Source of the DNA: Datura wrightii
Lineage: Eukaryota; Streptophyta; Magnoliopsida; Solanales; Solanaceae
DNA: 64,000 nt
NCBI GenBank assembly: GCA_035772735.1
Contig: JASDFA010000002.1
Coordinates: 32,632,501-32,696,500 of the forward strand
Direction of reading: 5' to 3'
The notes under the pieces were generated by a model. That model was not told the origin of the DNA. It saw nothing but the letters and a program-made list of their open reading frames with translations, and searched no databases. Positions within the stretch are counted from its first letter, which is position 1; every line of letters begins with the position of its first letter. Made by a program: the position numbers and the translations under genes. Below are positions 36,342-49,251 of this stretch, in pieces.

Positions 36342-37598
36342 TGTCATTACCCAAACGTACAACCGGATCATAGACACGGGATACGGAGCCCCGAGAGACC
36401 CCAAGTCAACCCATGGCATAAGCGTACATCTAATACAATCATATAGAGAAAGACTTAACATAAGAAAATGTAGACCTATCATAAATATGGAGAAAGGACA
36501 ATACACAATCCATACATGATAGCTGAATACAACTTGTAATCTGAAAAGCCTCTAATCATGAAAGACGGGTTGATGGGACAACTCCCCAACTAAAATCATG
36601 ATGGGTATTAGATTAAATGCATAATTTAACTCATAATTCAGGATGGGCTTGCAAGTATCATCAATAGATAAGTAGATCATAAATAGATAAATCATGGATC
36701 ATGCATATTTAGGATTAATTTCATAGAAATCTAAATCGATAAAATATAGGTAAATTTAGATAATAAAATCTGATTAAAACCCATAGATTATGATGAGAAT
36801 CCAAAATCACAAAACCCATTATCAAACCATTAGACTTTTACAAAATCATCTTCAAAACCCCATGATCTATTAACAAGATTTTTGTAAAAACCATAGAGGA
36901 TGGGCATGGTGTGGAAGAAATCACCCATTGATAGCCTTACATACCTGAGAATAATTGGTTGTTAACTTTCCTAAATTGCCCAAGAGGAAATTGATGAAGA
37001 ACACCTTGAAATCTCCTAGATCACCCTTCTATCACCTCCCCAAACCTTTGCATGCATGAATGAGGACTTAGGCTAGTCTATTCACTCTTAAACCACCCTT
37101 TCTGATGATAAAATGACGTAGTGTAGGACCCTAGGACTTAGGAATTACGGAAAATCCCTTACTTAAATCACTGAATTTTGCTGACTGCCAGTCCCCACGA
37201 GGGACTGGATGACTCGTCTCTAGGGACCATGACTCGTGGCCTGAGTCATGAGGTACACTGCCAAAATTTTACCTCGGGACCCCACAAAAGACACCACGAA
37301 TCATGGTGAGTGACCATAATTCATGGTCACCATTCGTGGTCTACATTGCCCAACTATCCTTGTCAAGCATCCAGTCCAGGCCACAAGTGACTTCACGAGT
37401 CGTGTTGCCTGACCATGACTCATGGTCATGCCCGTGGTGACCCCCAGACCAATCCACCTCCCTACTTGACCTTGAGTCCCTTCACGAGTCGTGGTCACTC
37501 CTCATGAGCCACTTCACGGTTCGTCCTGTGACCTGGTGTGAAATTTCAATTTCCATTTTGACTCCCGAGTCTAATCCTTGGGTTTCTAGGGTATAACA
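36342..37598 (-). repeat. 3' LTR of F with internal deletion
   Basis: It aligns to 42696-44794 but jumps from ccccaactaa (36594) to aatcatgatgg, so sequence equivalent to about 42954-43790 is missing. The polypurine tract (37599-37612) and TTCGAGGACGAA (37619-37630) flank its inner end. Confidence 0.85.
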
Positions 37599-37844
37599 AT
37601 ATCTCCCACTTGGGAACATTCGTCCTCGAATGTTAGGAACACATAGAAAACTCAGAATCAAACATTCATCATATGCAAATACTAATTATTTAAATCAAAG
37701 ACTGACGGAATGACTACCTCCGAAAGGAACTACATAGCTGAACTGAATTCATACATCACATACATCTATCATAACATAACTCAAACTTGTGCACACAAAC
37801 TGAACATGGAAACTGATTAGAGGATTAGGGCAAAAACTGATACC

Positions 37845-38923
37845 TCAAACTGAAATTGAGCCGGCAGGGAACAGGTGAGGGTATTTAGCCATCATATCCG
37901 TTTTGGCTTCCCACGTAGCTCCCTCGACATGCTGATTTCTCCTTAACACCTTTACTAAACGTACTCCTTTGTTCCTCATCGTCCGAACCTGGCGATCCAG
38001 GATTACAACTGGAATTTCTTCATAATTGAGGCTATCTCTCACACCAACACTTTTCACTGGGACAACTAAAGCTGGATCACCCAAGCACTTTTTCAAGAGT
38101 GATAGATGAAAGACAGGATGAACTGAAGATAGCTCTGATGGAAAGTTCAACTCATATGCTACCTTACCAACCCTTCTCATAACCCGGTAGGGACCAACAT
38201 AGTGGGAAATGAGTTTCCCTTTCTTCCCGAACCGCATGAGTCCCTTCATGGGAGATACCTTTAGGAATACCCAATCGTCTACCTCAAACTCCAGATCTCT
38301 TCTCCTCACATCGGCATATGATTTTTGCTGACTCTGAGCGGTTTTCAACTGGTCCCTTATCAATTGAACCTTTACCATGGCCTCATGAACCGAATCAGGT
38401 CCTATAATGGCTGCCTCACCAACCTCAAACCATCCAATGGGCGATCTACACCTTCTCCCATAAAGAGCCTCAAATGGTGTCATCTGGATACTAGATTAAT
38501 AGTTGTTATTATAAGCATACTCGATCAACGGCAAATGATCATCCCATCTACCTTTGAAATCCATCACACATGCTCTCAACATGTCCTCAAGAGTCTGGAT
38601 TGTTCGTTCAGCTTTGCCATCCGTTTGCGATGAAAGGATGTACTGAGCTTAACTTGAGTCCCAAGCCCCTTCTGAAAAGACCGCCAGAACTGGGAGGTAA
38701 ACTGAGTACCTCGGTCTGAAATAATAGACAAGGGCACTCTATGAAGTCGAACCAACTCTCGAATAGACAATTTGGCATAATCATCCGTTGAATCCGTGGT
38801 TCTCACTGGCAGGAGATATGCCGCCTTAGTCAACCCGTCGACCTCCACCCAATGGAGTCTTGTTGCTAGCGAGTATGGGGAAACCCAGTTATGAAGTCCA
38901 TATTTGTTTCTTCCCACTTTCAA
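37845..38923 (-). pseudogene. F integrase core, C-terminus and chromodomain
   Basis: The core reads VEVDGLTKAAYLLPV (first Asp) and ISDRGTQFTSQFW (second Asp) at 38576-38923. A frame break follows near FHRKRMAKLNEQ, where the third acidic residue should be. The C-terminal part from 38483 on is open to 37845: RRCRSPIGWFEVGEA, DDWVFLKVSPMKGLMRFGKKG and HPVFHLSLLKK, then the chromodomain (EEIPVVILDRQVRTMRNK, LVKVLRRNQ, GATWEAKTDM). Chromodomains of this clade tether integration to heterochromatin. Confidence 0.85.
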
Positions 38924-39131
38924 GTAGGAATGCTAATATCCTGAATTATGCCTCCCGACCTTTGATGCTCGACCTTCACTTGCTGACAATTCGGGCACTT
39001 GGCTACGAATTCTGCAATATCCCTCTTCATGTTGTTCCATCAATATATTTCCCGCAAATCATGATATATTTTGGTGGCACACAGATGGATAGAGTACCTG
39101 GATCCATGTGACTCATGCAATATCCGGTCCT

Positions 39132-39986
39132 TTAAATCACCTGCGTCCGGAACACACAGACGACCATGGTACCGCAACACACCATCTCCCCCTTGGGAGA
39201 AAACCTCCACCTTCTGATCCAGAAAGCTTCTTTCAGCTTTACCAACATTGAATCCTCATCTTTTCTATCCTTCACATCGCTCACCAAGGATGATTCGGAT
39301 CCATTTTGCACCACAATGCCGCCATCGATCGAGTCAACCAATATAACTCCCAACCTTGCAATTCGATGGACATCTCTCACCAACTCCTTCTTTACCTCAT
39401 CCATTTGGGACACACTCTCCATAGACAGCCTACTAAGTGCGTCCGCTACCATATTAGCCTTACCCGGGTGGTAAAGAACACTCATATCATAGTCCTTAGG
39501 TAGCTCCAACCACCTTCTTTGTAGAAGATTGAGATATTTCTGTGTAAACGCATATTGCAAGCTCTTGTGGTCCGTAAATACATCCACGTGGACCCCATAC
39601 AAGTAGTGCCACCATATCTTCAATGCAAACACCACCACGGCCAACTCAAGATCATGGGTCGGGTAATTTTTCTCATGGATTTTCAACTGTCTTGAGGCAT
39701 ACGCTATCACTTTCCCATGTTGCATCAACACACACCCAAGTACGATTCTCAAAGAATCACAATATACTACAAAAACATTGGTACCCTCGGGTAGGGTCAT
39801 CACTGGTGCTGAAGTGAGTCGAGTCTTCAACTCCTGGAAGCTTTTCTCACAAGTCTTCGACCATTGGAACTTTACCTTTTTCTGAGTCAACTTGATCAAT
39901 GGTGCTGCAATTGATGAAAATCCCTCAACAAACCTCCGATAGTAGCCTACTAGGCCCAAGAAGCTCTGAATTTCTGAAGGATTCAC
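39132..39986 (-). pseudogene. F RNase H and linker
   Basis: Open from the RT thumb (IQSFLGLVGYYRRFVEGFS) through RNase H to the RNase H/integrase linker. The acidic residues are readable in YCDSLRIVLGCVLMQ, HDLELAVVVFALK, VDVFTDHKSLQY and NMVADALSRLS. It ends in a frameshift after VKLKEAF, before the integrase zinc finger. Confidence 0.85.
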
Positions 39987-40114
39987 CGGCCTAGGATAAT
40001 TCTTTACCGCTTCAATCTTTTGAGAATCTACCTTTATGCCTCACTCGATACCACATGGCCTAAAAATGCAATGGAGTCCATCCAAAATTCACACTTGTTG
40101 AACTTTTCATACAA

Positions 40115-40483
40115 CTAGCGATCCTTGAGGGTCTTAAGCACTACTCTCAAGTGAGCGGCATGCTCCTCCTCGCTCCGAGAGTATATAAGGATATCACTGA
40201 TGAAAACGATCACGAACATGTCTAGATATTGCTTCAACACCCTGTTCATCAAGTCCATGAAAGCTGCAGAGGCATTGGTTAGTCCAAAAGACATAACAAA
40301 AACTTCGTAGTGACCATACCGAGTCCTGAAAGCGGTTTTCGGGATGTCACTCTCCCGAACCCTGAGCTGGTGATACCCAGACCTGAGATCTATCTTTGAG
40401 AAACATCTAGCACCCTGAAGCTGATGAAACAAGTCATCGATCCTAGGTAAGAGGTACCTATTCTTGAAAGTTACCTTGTTCAA
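40115..40483 (-). pseudogene. F reverse transcriptase core
   Basis: KNRYLLPRIDDLFHQL, FSKIDLRSGYHQLRV, FRTRYGHYEVFVMSFGLTNA and the catalytic box are present, but the box reads FISDILIYS: the first of its two aspartates is replaced by Ser. Upstream sequence (40484-40660) is interrupted by a stop and a shift. The enzyme would be inactive. Confidence 0.85.
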
Positions 40484-40659
40484 TTGATGGTAATCAATAC
40501 CAATGCGAAGGGACCCGTCCTTCTTTCAGACAAAGAGAATCGGTGCACCCCATGGAGACTTGCTCGGTCTAGTGAAACCCTTACCAACAAGTCCTTCAAC
40601 TGACCCTTCAACTTCTTTAGTTCGGCTGGAGCCATCCTGTACGGGGGAATAGAGATAGG

Positions 40660-41256
40660 TTACGTATCGAGTAGAAGATAAATACCAAAATAAATTTCCC
40701 TCTCATGAGGAACACCTGGCAAATCAACGGGAAAAACCTCTGGATACTCACACACCATCAGAACTAACTGGATAGTCGGGGTCTCAAACTGAACATCCGT
40801 AACCCTAACTAGGTGATACATGCAACCCTTAGAAATCATTTTCCTGGCATTAAGATATGAAATAAATTGACCGACTGGTACAGCTGAATTTCCCTTCCAC
40901 TCTAAGACTGGCTCACTCGAAAACCTGAACTCTACTGACCAGGTTCTATAATTAATCGAAGCATAACATGCAAACAACCAATGCATAACCAAAATGAGGT
41001 CAAAGTTAGTCATAGCTAACTCTACTAAGTCTGTGGAGGTAACCTTATGCAACATTGTGAAGGGGCAACCTCTATACACCCGCTTAGCTATAATTGATTC
41101 ACCGACTAGGGTAGAAATCGAGAACGGTTCTGACAGAATTTCAAGGCTAACTCCAAAGCTGCTAGCAAGATATGGGGTCACAAAAGACAATGTAGCTCCT
41201 GGATCTAACAAGGAATAAGCATCAATATAGAAGATTTGCAACATACCAGTGACCAC
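40660..41256 (-). pseudogene. F protease and linker
   Basis: The active-site block is LLDPGATLSFVTPYLA. EPFSISTLVGESI, YLNARKMISKGCMYHLV and EYPEVFPVDLPGVP follow, the usual lead into RT in this clade. Confidence 0.82.
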
Positions 41257-42488
41257 ATGTAGTGAAGGCTCCTACTCCTGGCGGGGTATTAAAGCATAAA
41301 ACCTATTTTGCCGCTGACCACCTGCTGAACTAGTAGAGGCACCCTACTGAGGGAGATGGGCTGCTAGAGCAGCAAAATTGGCCGCTGTCACATGGGCCCC
41401 ACCGTCCCCTAACCTGGCTGAGGGGCAATCCCTAAGTCTGTGCCCGCGTTTACCACACCCAAAACATGCATCTGAGCCAACTAAGCACCCCCAGGATGAT
41501 TCTTTCCGCACTTCACAAGAGTTGGAAAAGTGTGTTGTACCTACATGCTACCCTGATCCCTTGAGCCTGAAGCCCTACTCCTCTGACCTCCTCTAAACCT
41601 AGATGGTGTGTTGGCTGATGATAGAGCTGGAGCGATAGACCTGTGCTGGGACTGCCGACTCTATCCACCCCCATACCTGACTTGAGAAACCCCATAGTTG
41701 TCGGTTCTAGCCCTCTTGGACTCCCTCTACCTCCGGTAGACTGACTCCATCTGCTAAGCATGCAACACAATGCAGGGAAGGTCGATATCCCAATGTAGCA
41801 TGGAGATCCTACAATCCTTGTCCAAATAATCCGCCACCCCATGCACAAATCGACTCACCCGATCTTTCTAGTCCGCCACCAACTCTGAAGCATACTTAGA
41901 TAATCGAGTGAATGCTAATGTGTACTCCTGAACAGACATGTTACCCTGCTTCAAATTAACAATCTCAACCGCTTTGAGCTGCCTCATCTCCCGAGGGAAG
42001 AACCGATCCAAAAATGCCGCATGGAACTCTTCCCAACCTATCGGGCCTGCACCCACTTACTTGGCATCTCTCCACTACTTAAAACATATATGAGACATAC
42101 CCTTTAGCTGATTGGAGGTCAAGTCAACACACTCCCCATTGTTCACCCCCATAACCTGGGTGATCTTTAGAATCTCCTCAATGAAATCGTGGGGTTCCTC
42201 GTCCACCTTCGACCCCGTGAACTCAGGAAGGCTCATCCTTAAGAAATTCCTCACCCTGGATGTTGCTGCATTCCCATTTTGAGGGTAATGCACCACTGTC
42301 TGATTTTGAAGCTGTGTCATCATAGCCTTCGCCAACATCTGAATTGCTGTCCTAAACTTAGTGTGGGAAGCTGGCTCTGGTGCGTGTTCCTTGTGAACGG
42401 GTGGGGCTGGCTCATGCTCCTCACCATTGGCACCCTCATGATCATTACCGTTACCATTTCTTCTGGCTTTCACTTGGCGTGGAGGCAT
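41257..42488 (-). pseudogene. gag: F gag
   Basis: The start MPPRQVKARRNGNG is at 42488. The capsid has SRVRNFLRMSLPEFTGSKVDEEPHDF, SNQLKGMSH, AAFLDRFFPREMRQLKAVEI and EYTLAFTRLSKYA. The knuckle CX2CX4HX4C (C-F-G-C ... H ... C) is at about 41425-41465. Stops near 42073, 41866 and 41512 break it into pieces. Confidence 0.82.
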
Positions 42489-42679
42489 GATGCTACAAAC
42501 ATGAATAGCATGAATTAAAAGGATAGAGGAATTTCATCGCACGATATACATCATGAAAGAAGCAAACATTTCCTAAACGTCTAGTAGCCTCTTTATCATA
42601 AGTGTGGCATGCTTCACACCCATGAAAAAGAATCTACTTAACGCAGATTTCAGACACCTTAGGACACTCCAAACCTATT

Positions 42680-42691
42680 GCTCTGATACCA
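42680..42691 (-). other. tRNA-iMet primer site of F
   Basis: The minus strand reads TGGTATCAGAGC, the classic plant initiator tRNA-Met primer site, four bases from the LTR. Confidence 0.85.
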
Positions 42692-42695
42692 AGTT

Positions 42696-44794
42696 TTTCA
42701 CGACCCGAACATACACCTGGATCATAGACATAGGACAAGGAGCTCTGAGAGACCCCAAGTCAACCCATGGCATGAGCGTACATCTAATACAATCACATAA
42801 GTGGAATACTTAACATAAGAAAACATAAACCTATCATAAATATGGAGAAAGGATAATACACAATCTATACATGACGGTTGAATATAACTTGTATCCTGAA
42901 AAGCCTCTAATTATGAAAGACGGGTTGATGGGACAACTCCCCAACTAACCCAACAATTCTGAAATTGAAAGAAAAGCATAGAGTCTAAACATATGGCCCT
43001 CAGAACATGAGGACTCACTAAGTACACTGATAGAAATCTCTAAAACACTACTGAGGAAGGTGAGCCTGAGAGCCAGGTCCTGTATCATAAAATGATATAG
43101 CATAGAAAGTATACAGTTAGTACTTGGAATTTACTGAGTATGCAAGGTAAGTAAAACGGACATTTAAAAATCTCATAAATGATCATAAGAGTGGGACATC
43201 ATGCTTGTATCGTAAATCATCATAACGTATCATAAGGCTTAAGGTTTTCGAACATTTGTAATACAAACATAATCATGATCGTAGGAGAAAAGCTTTACTC
43301 AACATGACTTGATCCAAAATACATAATCATAACATACATAAATCATGAGGAACAATGGGAGATTCTCTTAACCGACATACCCCATATAAGCACACATGAA
43401 GCCCGACTTATAACCCTAGTCGGGAGGGTGTCCGTACCTTGCCAAGAGTAGGACCATGAAAGTGTGATATCACCATGAAAAGGGCCATTTGGACCGGGGA
43501 CAGTCCCATAGGAGGTCCCAACATACCTACAATGGCACGTAGTTTATGAGATCCGGGGCAGAACCCAGGCTCCGAACCTACTCGGTGTTTGATACTACTC
43601 TCAAAACATATATAGTGCTCATAGTATATCATACATAAATTCATGGGCTAGTTAAATCAGGATAATCATAAATATATTCATACATACGTGAACTAGCCAT
43701 GAAACGAGGCCCGTGAGTCGACCAAAACATAATTCATGGTTCATAAGGTTCATACATGTAAATCATACATATAGCTTGAATTTCACAAAATCATGATAGG
43801 TATTATATTAAATGCATAATTTAACTCATAATTCATACTGGTCTTGCAAGTATCAATAGATAAGTAGATCATAAATGGATAAATCGTGAATCATGCATAG
43901 TTAGGCTTATTTGCATAGAAATCGAAATCGATAAAATTATAGGTAAATTTAGATAATAAAATATTATTAAAACCCATAGATTATGATGAGAATCCAAAAT
44001 CACAAAACCCATTATCAAATCATTAGACTTTTATAAAAATCATCTTCAAAACTATGAGCTATTAATAAGGTTTTTGTAAAAAGCATAGAGGATGAGCATG
44101 GGTGTGGAAGGAATCACCCATTGATAGACTTACATACCTGAGAATAGCTGGTTCTTAACTTCCCTAAATTGCCCAAGAGGAAATTGATGAACAACACCTT
44201 GAAATCACCTACATCACCCTTCTATCACCTCCCCGAACCTTTGCATGCATGAATGAGGACTTAGGCTAGTCTATTCCCTCTTAAACAACCCTTTTTGATG
44301 TTAAAATGACGTAGTATAGGACCCTAGGACTTAGAAATTACGGAAAAGCCCTTACTTAAATCACAGAATTTTGCTGACTGCCAGTCCCCACGAGGGACTG
44401 CACGACTTGTCTTCGCGGACCACGAATTGTGGCATGAGTCGTGAGGTAAACTGCCAAAATTCCACCCTGGGACCCCAGGGAGGACACCACGAATCGTGGT
44501 CAGTGACCATGACTCGTGGTAACCATTCGTGGTCTACACTGCACAACTATCCTGGTCTAGCATCCAGTCCAGGCCACGGGTGGCTTCACGAGTCGTGTGA
44601 CCTGACCACGACTCATGGTCATGCCCCTGGTGACCCCCAAACCAATCCACCTCCCTGCCTGACCACGATTCACTTCACAACTCATGGTCACTCCTCATGA
44701 GCCACTTCACTGTTCGTCTTGTGACCTAGTGGAAAATTTTGGTTTTTCACCATTTTGACTCCCAGGTCTAATCTTGGGTTCCCGGGGTATAACA
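42696..44794 (-). repeat. 5' LTR of F, full length (~2.1 kb)
   Basis: The tip is mutated (TTTCACGACCC for TGTCACGACCC). Positions 44390-44720 hold a dense cluster of palindromic ACGANTCGT words, for example a perfect 15-base palindrome at 44486-44500 and a related one at 44506-44520. Confidence 0.85.
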
Positions 44795-44799
44795 GATAT
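44795..44799. repeat. Target duplication GATAT, right of F
   Basis: Pairs with 36337-36341. Confidence 0.85.
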
Positions 44800-46221
44800 C
44801 GATATCAAGTTGAAGGCCACCTTGGGACAGGGGAAGCTCACAAGGGAGGTACCTAATAATCTGAACATACCTACGGTTGTGCGTAGTTCTGAGGCATATG
44901 GTTGACTAACCCTTAGCCTACTCGGTGCTAGACATTACTCCCAAAAACATGCATATGCTCTCCAGCATTTTCCAATGAAGTTGAACCATCGTCTAATGAC
45001 AAAGATTACTCATAACATACATGCATAAATCTGAAATCATAACATGAGGAGCCTTGGGCTCAAACCATACCACAAGCTGAAAATAGTGGGAGTCTAGACT
45101 CCAAAATCCATGTTGTAAGCTAATGCATGAAGTTTAGATAAATCATGAAATATACTTGATCATATGGACTTGCCCAATACTTAGACATGCTTGACATAGA
45201 CTTGATCATCCGAATACATGAACATAAACATGGGTAATTCAAAACCATACTTTCTTCATATACATCTCATCTTGCTTGAATACATAATTCACAGATCTCA
45301 ACTTTCATGACCTTTCATGTATGGGCATCACAGTTTATAAAACGTGAAAATATAATTCATAATTGAAAATATTGTAAAACATACCCATTAGTCATAATTC
45401 AACATTAGAAATATGCTTAGAGTATACCCATGATTGAAACTTAGAGAATTCTCATATTTGGTTAAAGCCCCATAGATTCATCAATTAGAATTTCATGAAT
45501 TGAAGAGGGATTGGGCTTGGGTGTGGATGGATACACCCATTCATAGCCTTACATACCTGTAGAAATCTGATTTCACAACTTCCTTGATTTCCCAATGGAA
45601 ATTTGGGGAGGAACTTGAGGAATTTAGGCTTGATCACCCTTAGGAGCTTCTATATGTCCATGCATGGAAGTAAATAGGCCTAGAATGAACTTATCCTTCT
45701 TAAAATGCACTGTTCTGAGCTTAAAACGACAGAGTTTAGGCCTTAGGAACTTAGGATTAATGGAAAAGCCTTTAATAAATTCGCAGGGAAAAACACACTA
45801 CCAGTCCCAACGAGGGACTGGACGACTCGTGCCCCATCACCATGACTCATGGTTTGCTCTCATTGCCTGCACTGGAAATTCGCCACCATTGGTCACCACG
45901 AGGGACAACAAAATTTGTGGTGTGTCCTACGACTCGTGGTGACAGTCTATTAGGGACACTACAAAAAACATTCGATCTTCAATCAACTCTTGACCATGGA
46001 CCACCCAACGAATTGTGGTGCTAACCATGACTCATGGTCACACCCGTGGTCACCTCAAAACTCAAAATTCCAACCTAGTCCAAGATCCTCCGCACGAGTC
46101 ACTCAATGACTCATGATGCACCCCACGGGTCACTGTATGACTCATCCTGTGACCTGGTGAAAAAAATCCTCTTTTCTCCGTTTCAACTCCTGGGTGATCT
46201 TCAGGTTATTGGGGTATTACA
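44800..46221 (-). repeat. 3' LTR of E, second part
   Basis: It continues the LTR after F and matches 50785-51940. The palindromic words are at 45800-46160. It ends TATTACA before the polypurine tract (46222-46235) and TTCGAGGACGAA (46242-46253). Confidence 0.82.
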
Positions 46222-46479
46222 ATATCTCCCTCTTGGGAAAATTCGTCCTCGAATATGGGTAGACATAGTGAAAAGTAGAGAAATGCAATCATCATACTCA
46301 AATACTGAACATACAAGCTAGAAACTGACGGAGTGACTGACTCCGTACTGAACTACATGACTGGATTGAATTCATGAATCGCACATACATTAACTGACAT
46401 GAAAGAAACTGGGGAACATAAGTTTAATCATGAAATTGAATAGGGTACTAAGGATGAAACTGATACCTCAAGCTGAAAC

Positions 46480-47550
46480 TGGGCCGGAAGGGAATAGATG
46501 TGGGTATATAGCCAACATACCTGCTTCGGCTTCACATGTAGCTCCCTCAACATGCTTGTTCCTCCACAAAACCTTGATTGAGGCTACTTCTTTGTTTCTT
46601 AACTTTTGTCATTCCCTTTATGTGAGATACCTTTAGAAACATCCAATCATCAACTTCAAACTCAAGCTCTCTCTTCCTCACATCTGCATAAGACTTTTGG
46701 CGACTCTGAGCTATTTTCAGTCTGTCCCTTATAAGATGAACTTTCTCCATAGCCTCATAGACTCAATCTGGTCCTATCATCACAGCTTCACTGACTTCAA
46801 ACCACCCAATAGGCGATCTACATCTCCGCCGATAAAGAGCCTCAACGGAGCCATCTGAATGTTGGAATGGTAGCTGTTGTTATATGCAAACTCAATGAGA
46901 GGCAAATGATCATCCAAACTACCCTTGAAATCAATTATGCATGCTCTCAACATATCTTCCAAAGTCTGAATGGTCCGCTTCTCCTGACCATCTATTTGCG
47001 GGTGAAATATTATGCTAAGCTTGACCTGAGTACCAAGTTCCTTCTGAAATGATCTCCAAAATTGGGAGGTAAAATGAGTACCTCTATCTAATATGATGGA
47101 TAATGGAACCCCATGCAACCGAACTAACTCTCAAATGAATAACTTAGTATAATCCTCCGCTGAATTGGTAGTTTTGACTAGTAGAAAATGAGTTGCCTTA
47201 GTCAACCTGTCCACAACCACCCAAATAGAGTCATACTGTTGATGAGTGCGAAGCGACCCTGTAATAAAGTCCATATTGATCTCCGCCCACTTCCAAGTAG
47301 GGATAGTAATGTCTTGAAGCACACCTCCAGGTCTTTGATGTTCCACTTTCACCTGTTGACAATTCGGACACTTAGTCAGAAATTTTGCTATGTCCTTCTT
47401 CATGCCACTCCACCAATAGACTTCCCATAGGTCATGGCACATCTTGGTGGCACCTATATGTATAGAGAATCTGGAACCATGAGCCTCGTGCAACATAAAA
47501 TCTCTCAAATCAACACCCAGAACACATAAGCGACCCTGATATCGAAGCAC
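46480..47550 (-). pseudogene. E integrase and chromodomain remnant
   Basis: The zinc-binding part is intact (HIGATKMCHDLWEVYWW, CPNCQQVKVEHQRP, 47131-47550). The core starts WVVVDRLTKATHF. The next segment (46780-47118) has ILDRGTHFTSQFW for the second Asp, and GQEKRTIQ where GQSERTIQ is usual, so the third catalytic Glu appears lost. The C-terminus and chromodomain (46480-46750) are broken. Confidence 0.8.
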
Positions 47551-49251
47551 ACCATCTCGCCCTTTGGAGAAGACTTCTACCTTCTGATTCTGAACGGCTT
47601 TTCAGCTTTACCAAAATAGGATCCTCATCTTGCCTAGCTTTAACTTCGGTCACTAAGGATGATTCTGACCCATTTTGAATAATGAAACCACCATTTGTAG
47701 AGTCAACAAGATGGACTCCTAGTCGTGCAAGCCGATGTATATCCTTCACTAATTCCTTCCTTTCCCCATCTACATGGGACACACTCTCCATGGAAAGTCT
47801 GCTAAGAGCGTCTGCCACTACATTAGCCTTGCCCAAATGGTAGAGGACACTCAATCATAGTCCTTAAGAGGCTCCAACCACCTCCTCTGACGTAGGTTTA
47901 GATCCTTGTGGGTAAACACGTACTATAGGATTTTGTGGTCCATAAACACATCTACATAGACCTCGTATAGATAGTGTCTCCAACTCTTCAAGGAAAATAT
48001 TGTTGCCGCCAACTTGAGGTCATGAGTCGGGTAGTTCTTTTCATGGACCTTCAACTGCCTGGAAGCATAGGCTATGACCTTACTGTGCTACATGAGTACA
48101 CAATCAAGGCTGATCCACGATGTATCACAATATACCACAAACCCCTCGGCACCCTCAGGTAGGGTCAACACTAGTGCTGAGGTGAGTCGAGTCTTTAACT
48201 CTTGGAAGCTCTTCTCACAACCCTCCAACCGCTGAAACTTCACTTTTTTTTGGGTCAACTTAGTCAATGGGGATGCAATGGATGAAAACCCCTCAACAAG
48301 CCTACGATAATAACCAGCTAAATCTAAGAAACTCCTGATATATGAAGGATTCACCGGTCTAGGACAATTCCTCACCGCTTCTATCTTTTGAGAGTCTACC
48401 TGTATACCCTTACTTGACACCACATGACCCAAAAATGCCATTGAGTTCAACCAAAACTCACATTTGCTGAACTTAGCATACAATTGGCGATCCTTAAGAG
48501 TCTGTAGCACCACCCTTAAATGAGCGGCATGCACCTCCTTGCTCAGAGAGTATATGAGAATATCATCTACGAACACTACCATGAACATATCCAAATATGG
48601 GTTGAACACCCTGTTCATCAAATCCATAAAAGTTGCAGCAGCATTCGTTAGTCCAAAAGACATAAATACAAACTCATAGTGACCATAACAAGTCTTGAAG
48701 GCTATCTTCGGGATGTCACTCTCTTGAACCCTGAGCTGATGGTATCCGGATTTGAGGTCTATCTTAGAAAAGCACTTAGCACCCTAAAGCTGGTCAATAA
48801 AATCAATAATACTGGGGAGAGGATACCTATTCTTGATGGTAACTTTGTTCAATTGTCGATAATCAATACACATTCGAGGAGAACCATCCTTCTTGTGGAT
48901 AAAGAGAACTGGTGTACCCCATGGGGATTTTCTAGGTCTAATGAAACCCTTGTCTAGAAGATCCTCCAACTGCTCTTTCAACTTATTTAGCTCGGCTGAA
49001 GCCATTCTGTAAGGAGGAATAGATATAGGTTGCATTTCGAGGAAAAGGTCAATATCAAAATAAATCTCTCGGGAGGGAGGGATTCCTGGTAAATCATTCT
49101 GAAACACTTCTGGGTACTCACACACAATAGGAACTGACTGGATAGTCGGAGTTTCAGAAATAGCATCCTTAACTTTAACTAGATGGTACATGCAACCTTT
49201 AGAAATCATTCTTCTGGCCTTTATGTAGGAAATGAAATGACCTACAGGCAC
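47551..49251 (-). pseudogene. E reverse transcriptase and RNase H
   Basis: The RT N-terminal part (48784-49251) has ISYIKARRMISKGCMYHLV, FIRPRKSPWGTPVLF and RMCIDYRQLNKVTIKNRYPLP. The core after a break (48088-48663) has MSFGLTNAAATFMDLMNR and an intact FVDDILIYS. RNase H is partly shifted (48088-47855), and its end with NVVADALSRLSMESV is at 47510-47854. Breaks at about 48080, 47860 and 48720. Confidence 0.82.

Larger units (their letters stand above)
36342..44794 (-). mobile_element. F: Tekay/Del-type chromovirus, near full length
   Basis: LTRs 36342-37598 and 42696-44794, primer site, gag, protease, RT, RNase H, integrase and chromodomain in canonical order, target duplication GATAT. The 3' LTR lost about 840 bp internally. 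It is the most complete pol in the window, yet it has scattered stops and lost catalytic residues. It is the innermost layer of A-B-E-F. Confidence 0.88.

Noticed and set aside
44390..44720. Regularly spaced palindromes resembling a CRISPR array
   Set aside because: Units are degenerate, spacing is irregular, the setting is a plant LTR, and the same words occur in several LTRs.
44460..44720. GCN4/bZIP-type TGACTCA sites as functional enhancers
   Set aside because: Most instances look like CpG-decayed forms of ACGACTCGT, so the match is probably a by-product of mutation.
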